From JAKAAZ01 sp963817855 (GTDB lineage Bacteria; Acidobacteriota; Terriglobia; Terriglobales; Acidobacteriaceae): a stretch of 64,000 nt of DNA. The stretch spans positions 434,001 through 498,000 of the forward strand of contig CAWFQA010000002.1 of NCBI GenBank assembly GCA_963817855.1, given 5' to 3'. Position 1 is the first letter of the stretch; each line of letters begins with the position of its first letter. Shown piece after piece: positions 53,222-62,857 of the stretch. Position numbers and translations under genes: made by a program. The notes under the pieces were generated by a model. That model saw nothing but the letters and a program-made list of their open reading frames with translations. It was not told the DNA's origin and made no database searches.

Positions 53222-54586
53222 ATGAGAATTTGTTTAGTGGCGACTTTCCCACCAAGCGGCCGACAGCTGAATGAATATGCTTTTCATGTCGCGCGGGAGC
53301 TGCAGCGCCTTCCGGACGTGGAGTTGACCATTCTTGCCGATGAATTGGCAGACTACGATTTTGCAACCGACTCCAGCGGAAAACCCCTGAGTGCCACAGC
53401 GCAGAACGAATTGCCGGAATTCAACGTGGTCCGTTGCTGGAAATTTGGCAGCCTGACCAATGCTTCGCGCATTTTAAGCGCCGTTCGCAAAATCAAACCG
53501 GATGTGGTGTGGTTCAACCTGGTGTTTTCCAGCTTTGCTACGCCCGATAATCCCTTTGCCGCCTTTTTTGGATTGTCTGCGCCTGCGCTCACTCGGGCCG
53601 CCGGGTTTTATACGCATGTCACGCTGCACCACATCCTGGAGCACGTGAACTTTGCCGCCGCTGGAATACGCCAGGAACGAATGTTGCGCATGGGCAGCTA
53701 TCTGGCCACACGAGCCTTGCTGCGCGCCCATTCAGTTTCCGTCCTGCTACCGCATTACCGTCGAACTTTGGTACAGAAATATTCCGCGCACAACGTTCTT
53801 CTGGGCACCCACGGAACATTTACGCCCAATCCCACTCCCCCAGACTTTTCCAAACGAGGCAACCCTGATCTTCGCATACTGGCGATCGGTCACTGGGGCA
53901 CGTACAAACGGCTGGAGACGCTGATGGAAGCTTTCCCAGCGGTGGTCGAGAAGATTCCCAATGCCAGGCTGATTGTTGCGGGCGCCAATCACCATACCAA
54001 ACCGGGCTATTGGGAATCGATCCGCGAAGCCCAACCGAAGCACCTGCCGATCGACTTCCTCGGATATGTGGCGGAAGAAGCGATCCCGGAACTGTTCAAA
54101 AGCACATCCATCCTGGTTCTGCCCTATGACTCTGCCACTGGATCCAGCGGTCCGGCGCATCAAGCGTGTGAGTACGGAGTGCCGATCGTGTGCGCCGACA
54201 TTGCCGATTTGCGGGAGATGGTGACGGATGAAGATATGGCTGTCAGCTTCTTCGCGAAGGGCGATGGGAACCAACTAGCCAAGGAACTTACGACCATCCT
54301 GCAGTCGCCAGAATTGCAGCGCAGCATGGCAGAACACAACTTCGCGGCCGGCGTGCAAATGACAATGGGCAGCGTTGTGCGCAGCTATCTCCGTTGGTTT
54401 GAATTGAAGAAATGCCAGGACAGTGTCGCTCGCGGGACCACTTCCTCACGTAGCGGGCCGGCACGCAATCGGGCTCAATCGGCGGACTTCGCAATTCCGT
54501 TGACATGGCGCACAGCAGAAAATTTAGCCGACTTGCCGGATACAGATCGATATCCGGCCAGTCCCAGGCTCGAAAGCGAACTCTAG
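53222..54586 (+). CDS. GT4-family glycosyltransferase
   Basis: 454 aa. ATG 53222 uses the GAGG that overlaps the preceding stop, so it is coupled to the TPR-barrel gene. It is a GT-B enzyme: the N-terminal domain starts RICLVATFPPSGRQLNEYAFHVAREL. The C-terminal domain has ILAIGHWGTYKRLETLMEAF, ARLIVAGANHHTKPGYW, IDFLGYVAEEAIPELFKSTSILVLPY, and the donor-binding GSSGPAHQACEYGVPIVCADI with its Glu. The last 45 residues are a Ser/Arg-rich tail. It likely adds a sugar during assembly of the polymer exported by the neighbour. Confidence 0.88.
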   Translation: MRICLVATFPPSGRQLNEYAFHVARELQRLPDVELTILADELADYDFATDSSGKPLSATAQNELPEFNVVRCWKFGSLTNASRILSAVRKIKPDVVWFNLVFSSFATPDNPFAAFFGLSAPALTRAAGFYTHVTLHHILEHVNFAAAGIRQERMLRMGSYLATRALLRAHSVSVLLPHYRRTLVQKYSAHNVLLGTHGTFTPNPTPPDFSKRGNPDLRILAIGHWGTYKRLETLMEAFPAVVEKIPNARLIVAGANHHTKPGYWESIREAQPKHLPIDFLGYVAEEAIPELFKSTSILVLPYDSATGSSGPAHQACEYGVPIVCADIADLREMVTDEDMAVSFFAKGDGNQLAKELTTILQSPELQRSMAEHNFAAGVQMTMGSVVRSYLRWFELKKCQDSVARGTTSSRSGPARNRAQSADFAIPLTWRTAENLADLPDTDRYPASPRLESEL

Positions 54587-54729
54587 ATCGTGGCTTGAGA
54601 GCTGGATTATCCATTTAATGAACGAGATAGAGAACGGAGCTGACCGGGCTAGCACGCCGGTCTAGTTTTGCATCCAACATGCGATGTCGTGAACAAGTCC
54701 ATCGCTCCTGACCCCCGGGGATTGGGAAA

Positions 54730-57700
54730 ATGAATATGAGAATTCGATCCCCTTGGCTCAAACTGTATCGTCAACCAATCGTCTTGATATCCTGCCTGGC
54801 GCTGGTATTGGTCACCGGATGCTCTGATGCGATTCCAGGAGCGCCTCCGCCCGCGCCGTCTGTGACCCTCTCCGCCAGTCCCCCGCAAGTAGCCAACGGT
54901 GGTACGGCGATGTTGAGCGTGGCAGCTTCGAATGCCACATCTTTGACCGTAACCGGAAGTGAAGGCAGCTCCTATTCGCTTGCTGCGGATGGTGGCACTT
55001 TACCGGTCAGTCCCACCACAACAACCACATATACGGCAACCGCAACCGGGCCCGGGGGGACAACAACAGCAACCTCGACGGTAACGGTTGCAGCCGCAAC
55101 GGCGCCGACTGTAAATATTCTTGCCAGCCCGATGTCGATCACCCCGGGCAAAGCTTCCAGATTGACCGTAACTGCGACAAACGCCACCTCCGTGACCGTG
55201 ACCGGCAGTGACAGCAGCTCCTACACCCTGGCAGCGACCGGAGGAACACAGTCCGTCAGCCCGGCCGCGACGACAACTTATACCGCAACTGCCACAGGAC
55301 CCGGTGGAACAGTCACTTCAACGGCGACAGTGACTGTGAGCGCAACCACAAACCCAGCGCCGACAGTGTCCATCGCGGCTAACCCCACGTCGATCTCGTC
55401 CGGCAGTACATCCACGTTGACCGTGGCGGCGACCAACGCCACGTCGGTGATCGTGACAGGGAACGATGGCAGCTCTTACACTTTGTCGGCGACCGGCGGA
55501 ACACAATCTGTCAGTCCAACGGCGACAACCACGTATACCGCGACCGCGACCGGGGCAGGAGGAAAGACCTCCGCGACGACGACCGTCACAATCGGATCAT
55601 CCGCTACACCTGCGCCCACGGTTACGATCGCGGCAAACCCAACCTCAATTGCTTCAGGTGGATCGTCAACCTTGTCCGTGGCGGCGACCAACGCCACAGG
55701 TGTGACACTAACGGGGAGCGATGGCAGCTCCTACAGCATGTCGTCGACGGGCGGAAAGCAATCCGTTAAGCCAACGGCAACCACGACATATACAGCGACA
55801 GCGACTGGAGCCGGCGGAAAGATTTCCGCGAGTGCGACGGTGACCGTGACCAGTCCTGCGCCTACAGTCAAAATCGCTGCCAATCCTACTTCAATCACGT
55901 CGGGTGGGACATCCACGCTGGCAGTGACTGCGACAAATGCCACTGCGGTGAGAATCACGGGAAGCGATAACAGCTCCCACACCCTGTCTTCAAACGGCGG
56001 CACACAATCCGTCAAACCAACAGCGACAACCACCTACACCGCGACCGCAACAGGAGCCGGAGGAAAGATCTCCGCTTCAGCTACGGTCACCGTAATACCG
56101 GCGGCGGCCCCGGTTGTTACTTTCGCGGCAAATAAATCGACGATTACTGCTGGAAGTTCCACCACACTTACCGTCACGGCGAGGAATGCCACGAGCGTAG
56201 CGATCACGGGCAGCGATGGCAGTTCTTATAGCTTGGCGGCGACAGGAGGAACTCAATCGGTCAGCCCGACAAAGACGACAACCTACACCGCCACAGCAAA
56301 GGGACCGGGCGGAAAGAGCTCGCAGACTACAACCATCACGGTCAATGCCAAACCGGCACCCACCGTGGCCATCACCGCCAAACCTGCGTCGATCACGGCC
56401 GGAAGTTCTTCTTTGCTGACAGTAAGCGCGACCAATGCCACCGAAGTGACTGTCAAAGGCAGTGACGGCAGTTCGTACACGCTGCAGGCAAATGGCGGCA
56501 CCCAATCTGTGCACCCGAGCGCGACAACCACCTATACCGCAAACGCAACTGGAGCCGGTGGAACCACCACTGGAACGGCAACCGTAACGGTGGCGCCTAA
56601 CCCGGCGCCAAAGGTAACCATCGCGGCAAATCCCACATCGATTTCCGCTGGAAGTTCGTCGATTTTGACGGTCGCCGCGACCAACGCAACCGGGGTTGTT
56701 GTAACCGGCAGCAATGGCAGCTCCTATACGCTGGCGGCAAGTGGGGGATCACAATCCGTCAAACCAACAGCGACAACCACCTACACCGCGACCGCAACTG
56801 GAGCCGGAGGGAAGATTTCAGCCAGCGCGACCGTGACCGTAGCGAGTCCAGCACCGCGGTCAATATTGCTGCGAATCCTACTTCGATCAGTTCAGGCAGC
56901 TCTTCCACGTTGACGGTGACGGCAAGCAACGCCACGGCTGTGACAGTTAGCGGCAGTGATGGCAGCTCGTACACCTTGGCTTCGAACGGCGGTGCACAAT
57001 CCGTCAAGCCAACTTCAACCACGACTTACACCGCCACAGCAACAGGAGCTGGAGGCAAGATTTCCGTTTCCACGACCGTGACTGTAACAGCGGCACCGGC
57101 ACCTGTCGTGACCTTCACGGCAAGCAGCCCGACGATCACGGATGGAAGTTCGACCATACTGACTGTAACTGCGACAAATTCCACGAGCGTGACCATCACA
57201 GGAAGCGACGGTAGCTCCTATACTCTTGCGGCGACCGGCGGAACGCAGGTCGGTCAGCCCAACCAAGACCACTACCTACACAGCAACCGCAAACGGACCC
57301 GGCGGAAAGAGCACGAAAACCACGACCATTACGGTCAATCCGAAACCGGCACCGAGCGTGTCGATCTCGGCGAACCCTACGTCGATCGCGCCCGGAAGTT
57401 CTTCTTTGCTGACAGCGAGCGCGACCAATGCCACCGGGGTAACTGTCAAAGGCAGTGACGGCAGTTCATATACGCTGCAGACGACCGGCGGAACACAGTC
57501 CGTGAGCCCCAGCGCGACAACTACGTATACAGCGACCGCTACAGGGGCTGGCGGAACTACCACGGCGACAGCAAAAGTAACTGTGACACCCAACGCGGGA
57601 CCAACCGTGACGATCACCGCCAATCCGACCTCTGTAACCGCGGGGAACTCTTCCACCTTGACGGTGACAGCAACGAACGCTACTGGAGTTGTAGTAACCG

Positions 57701-59496
57701 GCACCGACGGTAGCTCCTATACACTGGCCGCAAGTGGCGGAACCCAGGCTGTCAGCCCGAAGTCAACAACCACCTACACCGCGACAGCAACAGGAGCTGG
57801 AGGTAAGACCTCCGCGACTGCGACGGTGAAGGTGATAACGGGTTCCGCCGTCCAACTGACGGTGATTAGCGCAGGCACCGGCTCAGGAACAGTTACCAGC
57901 TCTCCGTCGGGGATCGACTGCCCGGGAAGCTGCACCGCCGGCTTCTCCAAAGGAACGGTGGTCGTATTGACAGCAAATCCCGACCCGGGCACTACCTTTG
58001 CAGGATGGTCCGGGCTGTGCACTGGTTTAGAAAAGTGCAGGCTGAGTGCCAGTGCTACGGTGACGGCGACCTTTGAGCAAGGGACGGCAGGTCTCACTTC
58101 GCTCAATCACATCATCTTTTTTGCCCAGGAAAATCGTTCGCTGGATAACTACTTCGGCGCGATGCGGGAATACTGGAAGGACAACGGAATTCCCGACCAG
58201 TCGTTCGACGGGCTGCCTCAGTTCAACCCGACCAGCGGGGCGGCTCCACTCTACGGTCCCCCTCCCGCCATTCCCGGATGCGACCCCACCAGCCCTTACC
58301 CCGGCAGATGCATTTTTGACACAAGTCACACCGTGGCCTCATTCCACATGATTTCGGTATGCAACGAAAACACCAGCCCTTCGTGGCAGGAGGCCCATAA
58401 CGACTGGGACTACACGGATCCGGTGGGCACGCGTCCGGCAAAGAATAATGGGTTTGTGCACACTGCCGCGGGCGACGCCCGCGACAACAACGGACATCCG
58501 TTCTACGACACGGACGGCATCCGCGCCATGGGCTACTGGGACGGCAAGGACCTCAACTACGACTACTTTATGGCTACCAATTTCGCCACGTCGGACCGAT
58601 TCTTCCACCCCGTAATGGCACGCACCGAAACCAACCGCTCGTACATTGATGCAGCAACATCCCAGGGAGATGCGTTGCAGCAAGGCGCTGACCCTCAGGA
58701 TGAGGCCCTACACACGGCGCCGCCGATCTGGGAGGAGCTTCAGAATGCGGGTATCAGTTGGAAGGTCTACATTAACCCGGACGGCACTGGTTGTGCCGGG
58801 CCGCCGTACCAGCCGGCCTGCCTGGCCCAGACAGTTGCCTTTAGCGAGTTCACCTATTCAAAAAAGGCCCTGGCAGATTTCCCGCAGAACATAGCCCCCA
58901 TTTCTGAGTACTTCAGCGATCTGGAAGACGGCACTCTGCCCCAGGTTGCGGAGATCTACGCCGGATCGGACGCCGGGCTCGACGAACACGGATCCGTCTC
59001 TGACGCCCATGCAACCAATATCCAGGCTGGAGCGAGGTATACCGCCAAACTCGTCAACGCACTCATGAACAGCTCTTCATGGGAAGATTCGGCGTTCATC
59101 TTTACCTTCGACGAGAGCGGCGGTCTGTACGATCACGTCGCACCGCAACCGATGCCCAGTCCCGATGGCATCAAGCCGGTCGACCTGCCTGCCGGCTACA
59201 TCTGTACCGGAAAGACGGGTCCGATATGCGATTTCACATATACCGGCTATCGCATACCCTTGACTGTCATTTCGCCATATGCCAAGAAGAACTATGTCTC
59301 CCACACAGTGATGGATACGACGGCATGGCTGAAGCTCGTCGAAGAGCGGTTCAATCTACCCTCCCTCACCAAGCGGGATGCGGCCCAGCCGTCGATGACC
59401 GAGTTTTTCGATTTCAACAATCCGCCGTGGATGTCTCCGCCCGAACCTCCACAGCAAAACGTCCATAACCCGTGTTACTTGAACAAGGTGCCTTAA
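54730..59496 (+). pseudogene. 12-Ig-repeat lipoprotein ending in a PF04185 phosphoesterase, frame broken by -1/+1 indels
   Basis: The signal has lipobox LVTGC. Twelve Ig-like units of about 83 residues follow (PAPTVTIAANPTSI ... TTTYTATATGAGGK ... TVTV), then an InlB-like repeat (GSGTVTSSPSGIDCPGSC ... WSGLCTG). The C-terminal 470 residues are a phospholipase C-type phosphoesterase (FFAQENRSLDNYFGAM, GYWDGKDLNYDYFMATNFATSDR, FDESGGLYDHVAP, GYRIPLTVISPYAKKNYVSH). One base is missing near 56857, so the frame ends at 56911-56913, and one extra G at 57248-57249 restores it. The roughly 390 nt between carry perfect Ig repeats in the alternate frame. Net corrected length is 1588 aa. It may be sequence error in a repetitive gene. 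Confidence 0.8.
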
Positions 59497-59658
59497 GTGT
59501 TTGGTCCTGGAGTCTGACAGGTTAATTCAAGTCTGATGCGTTGCGGTTCTTTACAGGGGTTCGGGCGTTGGCGGCGTAGCCCATGGAACATTAGTGAACT
59601 TGGACCGTGAGTTTTGATTTTCAACATGACTCAACTGAGAGTCGTATGAGGCCACTCG

Positions 59659-60951
59659 ATGTCGAATTCTGAATTGTTCTCGGTTCTCTTCAGCCTGTTG
59701 CTGCTTGTCGGGCTGGCGCAATTACTCGGCTATGCGTTCGTCAGGCTGCGGCAACCAAAAGTGATCGGTGAAATTCTGGCTGGGGTCGTTCTTGGCCCGG
59801 CCTTGTTCGGCCGATTGGCATCCGTCTCCGGCATGCTGAAGTCTGCCGATCACGGACACGTTCTGACCTTCGTGTACTGGCTGGGGCTGTTGCTGCTGAT
59901 GTTTTTGTCCGGAGCGGAAACTCAGCACCTGTTCAGCGGCGAAGAGCGGCGTGAAGTGGGCTGGCTTGTCATCGTGGGCACTGGCCTCCCTTTTGCTCTT
60001 GGGCTGGCGTTCGGTCCATGGCTCATTCGACCTTCTCTTGCGGGCCCTCACGGGAATCGAATTTCTCTCATCCTGATTCTGGCCGTTGGCGTCGCCGTGA
60101 CATCGGTTCCGGTCGTCTCCAAAATTTTCGCGGACCTGAAAATTCTTCATACGCGATTTGCGCGATTGATCCTCGGAGTTGCCGTCCTGGAAGACATCGT
60201 CCTCTGGCTGGTGTTGGCGATCGCCACCTCGCTTGCCGCGAATACTGTACTGAACCGGCGAGCTATGTCGATTCACCTGGCAGTGACCATCGGTTTTTTT
60301 GTGCTGGGATTGACGCTGGTGCCCCGAGCCATCAAGAGAATCAATAAATCCAAGTTCAACGTATTCGCGCGACAAACGCCGGTTGCCTATGCGATTGCGG
60401 TTTTATTGGGATACTGCGTGGTAGCTGGCGCTTTGGATGTCAGCCTGGTGTTTGCCGCGTTCCTCGCCGGATTTGCGGTCGTCCACAAAAAACGGAAAAT
60501 CTTCTCCGAGGCGCTCGATGCCATAGGAAAGATGTCATTCGCGTTCTTTATCCCGGTATACTTCGCGATTGTTGGGCTGAAGTTGGACCTGATCCGCGGA
60601 ATATCATGGCCGATGATTGCCGCATTCATCCTTGGAAGCTGCTTCATTAAAATTATCTCCGTATCCCTGGCTGCGCGGTTCGCCGGTTTCCGGGGCCTTG
60701 ATCTGCTTAATCTCGCGATCACTACCAATGCGCGCGGTGGACCGGGCATCGTGCTCGCCAGCGTAGCGTTCGACGCCGGTATCATCAGCCCCAAATTCTT
60801 TACGACCCTTATCCTGGCGGCTATCCTGACCTCGCAGATTGCGGGCGCATGGCTCGATTACGTTCTTCGCAAGGGGTGGCCTTTGCTGACACCCACGGCG
60901 CAAGGTGAGTTGGCCGTCGACACGACCCCCAAGAGCCACGTAGTTCCGTAA
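59659..60951 (+). CDS. CPA2-family cation/proton antiporter (Kef-type)
   Basis: 430 aa, about 12-13 hydrophobic helices. The family opening LLVGLAQLLGYAFVRLRQPKVIGEILAGVVLGP is intact. The helix with VTSVPVVSKIFADL and the later NARGGPGIVLASVAFDAG correspond to the CPA2 ion-binding regions. There is no RCK/TrkA-N domain, unlike KefB/C. ATG 59659 has GAGG eight bases upstream. It is transcribed alone. The ion (Na+ or K+) cannot be told from sequence. Confidence 0.9.
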   Translation: MSNSELFSVLFSLLLLVGLAQLLGYAFVRLRQPKVIGEILAGVVLGPALFGRLASVSGMLKSADHGHVLTFVYWLGLLLLMFLSGAETQHLFSGEERREVGWLVIVGTGLPFALGLAFGPWLIRPSLAGPHGNRISLILILAVGVAVTSVPVVSKIFADLKILHTRFARLILGVAVLEDIVLWLVLAIATSLAANTVLNRRAMSIHLAVTIGFFVLGLTLVPRAIKRINKSKFNVFARQTPVAYAIAVLLGYCVVAGALDVSLVFAAFLAGFAVVHKKRKIFSEALDAIGKMSFAFFIPVYFAIVGLKLDLIRGISWPMIAAFILGSCFIKIISVSLAARFAGFRGLDLLNLAITTNARGGPGIVLASVAFDAGIISPKFFTTLILAAILTSQIAGAWLDYVLRKGWPLLTPTAQGELAVDTTPKSHVVP

Positions 60952-61000
60952 ACTCGAATGTATGGGTCCAGCATCTCCAGTTGATGAACCCGTGTGGCGA

Positions 61001-62686
61001 TCACGCCGGACCGGAGACGACCTCGTAGGGCCTCATCATATCGTTGTCTTCATGTTCCAACATGTGGCAATGAAAGACATACCGACCTATGTAATCTTCG
61101 AACCGAACGATGATCGTGAGCACATCCCTTGGATTGACGACCGCGGTATCCTTCCATCCCGCCTCATTGGCCGCCGGCGGGTGCGGCGTTCCCACCAGTT
61201 CCAGTTTGCCGCCAAAAAAAGAGCGCAGGTTGAACCCCTGGCGTTCCAGGATCTGAAACTGCACCAGATGCAGGTGCATCGGATGGGCATCATCCGTGGT
61301 ATTGATGAAGCGCCATTTCTCAATGGATCCCAATTTTACAAATTCTGTGACGGGGTCATCGTATCCTTTGTCGTTGATTCGAACCCCGAGCGAGTTCCCT
61401 TTCGCGTCTAATCGTTCCGTCAGTACAAAATCCCTGGTAGCAACCGCGTGAGTTGCATCGAGCTTCGCGAACTCCGTCGGCGGCGGCATGCTGAAAGATT
61501 TCCCGCGACTGGAGTCCGGAAGAGCTACCCGGAACTGCATCAACTCGTAGAGCGGCGCGTGGATGGTGGCGACCACCTCCCATCCCGGATACGGCGCGAA
61601 GGCATCATTGGACAGAGTCGCGACTTTGCCTTCCAGCCCGGAAAAATCGACGATCAAGTCGGCGCGTTCGGCCGGCCCCAGCAGTAGTTTTTGCAACGGA
61701 ACTGGCTTTTGCAGGAAACCGCCATCCGTACCGATCTGGTGAAACGAAATGAGCGAAGGAATGTCCGTGGCGTGTTTCGCAAGATTTAGATAAAGTTGGT
61801 AGTATCGCGAATTTGAGCTGTTCAGGACGCGCAGTCGATAGCGGCGCGGCTCAACCTCTAGGTATGGATAAATGACGCCGTTTACCACTGGAAGATCGCC
61901 AAAGAACTGCGGCCCCCAAAGGCCGGGGGGCGGCTTCTGCCCGTTGTCATACGTGGGCGCATAGACGAGCTGGCCCTGGTCGTCCAGCGTACGGTCCTGC
62001 AGTACCATGGGGATTTCGTAATCGCCTGAAGGCAGGTCCATGCTGCGCTCCTGATCATCGCGCAGCAGATAGAATCCCGACAGCCCTGCATATACATTCA
62101 AACGCGTGATACCCAGCGCATGGTCGTGATACCAGAGCGTGGCGGCCTGCTGATGATTCGGATACCGATAGAGCGCCGAAGATCCGGGCGTAAACCACTT
62201 CTCAGGCAGCCCATCGCTTTCCGACCGAGTGCGCGCACCATGAAGATGGGGTACGGTCCGGACCGCGGGCGCCGGAGGCATCGCCCCATGGATGTGAGGG
62301 TCTATCTCGAAAATATGGCGCGAAGGCAAATGGTTCTCCCAGGTCACTTCGACAGGAACACCTGACATCACGTCAAAGGTGGGACCCGGATATTGCCCCT
62401 CGTATCCCCATGCTCTGGTGGGTGGAAGCTGCGAATGCATCTGGTGCTTGAATTCCACCATTCGGACGCGATATTGGACTTTACCCTTTCGCTTCCCGTG
62501 CGGGATCAGTGGCTTCGGAATGGGCAGCGGATCAATGTAACGGTCCAAGGTGGAGGGCGTTCGATATGCTGATTGAGCTGGGGCGCCGGCTGTAATCTGT
62601 TCGGCACTAACTCCATTGGCGACAACCAGGGCGGGCACAGATGCGGCGCAAAGTTTCAAAAAATCTCGTCTGTTCCTCGAAACCAT
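61001..62686 (-). CDS. Tat-exported multicopper oxidase (CotA/bilirubin-oxidase type)
   Basis: 561 aa. The Tat signal is RNRRDFLKLCAASVPALV. Four copper-binding motifs are intact: HLHGA, WYHDHALG, HPMHLHLVQFQ, and HCHMLEHEDNDMM. The last holds the type-1 copper Cys and axial Met. Three cupredoxin domains fit the length, close to Bacillus CotA (about 510 aa). These oxidases take electrons from phenols, bilirubin or metal ions to O2. ATG 62686 has GAGGTGA upstream. It is convergent with the antiporter gene. The substrate is undetermined; Mn(II) oxidation is possible but not supported. Confidence 0.93.
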   Translation of the reverse strand: MVSRNRRDFLKLCAASVPALVVANGVSAEQITAGAPAQSAYRTPSTLDRYIDPLPIPKPLIPHGKRKGKVQYRVRMVEFKHQMHSQLPPTRAWGYEGQYPGPTFDVMSGVPVEVTWENHLPSRHIFEIDPHIHGAMPPAPAVRTVPHLHGARTRSESDGLPEKWFTPGSSALYRYPNHQQAATLWYHDHALGITRLNVYAGLSGFYLLRDDQERSMDLPSGDYEIPMVLQDRTLDDQGQLVYAPTYDNGQKPPPGLWGPQFFGDLPVVNGVIYPYLEVEPRRYRLRVLNSSNSRYYQLYLNLAKHATDIPSLISFHQIGTDGGFLQKPVPLQKLLLGPAERADLIVDFSGLEGKVATLSNDAFAPYPGWEVVATIHAPLYELMQFRVALPDSSRGKSFSMPPPTEFAKLDATHAVATRDFVLTERLDAKGNSLGVRINDKGYDDPVTEFVKLGSIEKWRFINTTDDAHPMHLHLVQFQILERQGFNLRSFFGGKLELVGTPHPPAANEAGWKDTAVVNPRDVLTIIVRFEDYIGRYVFHCHMLEHEDNDMMRPYEVVSGPA

Positions 62687-62857
62687 TTCACCTCAACCCC
62701 GGCAGTCATTGAGCAGCCGCTCTCAATAGCTTACTCGACCGGCAGATTTCGAGAGGTTGCAAGCGCTCAGGCGTTCTGTAATCCGCAGCGCATTCGCGAT
62801 TGGGATGTCAACCTTGTCCTGCGCGGCGCACCGTCCGCGAATCTTCTACCTATACAG

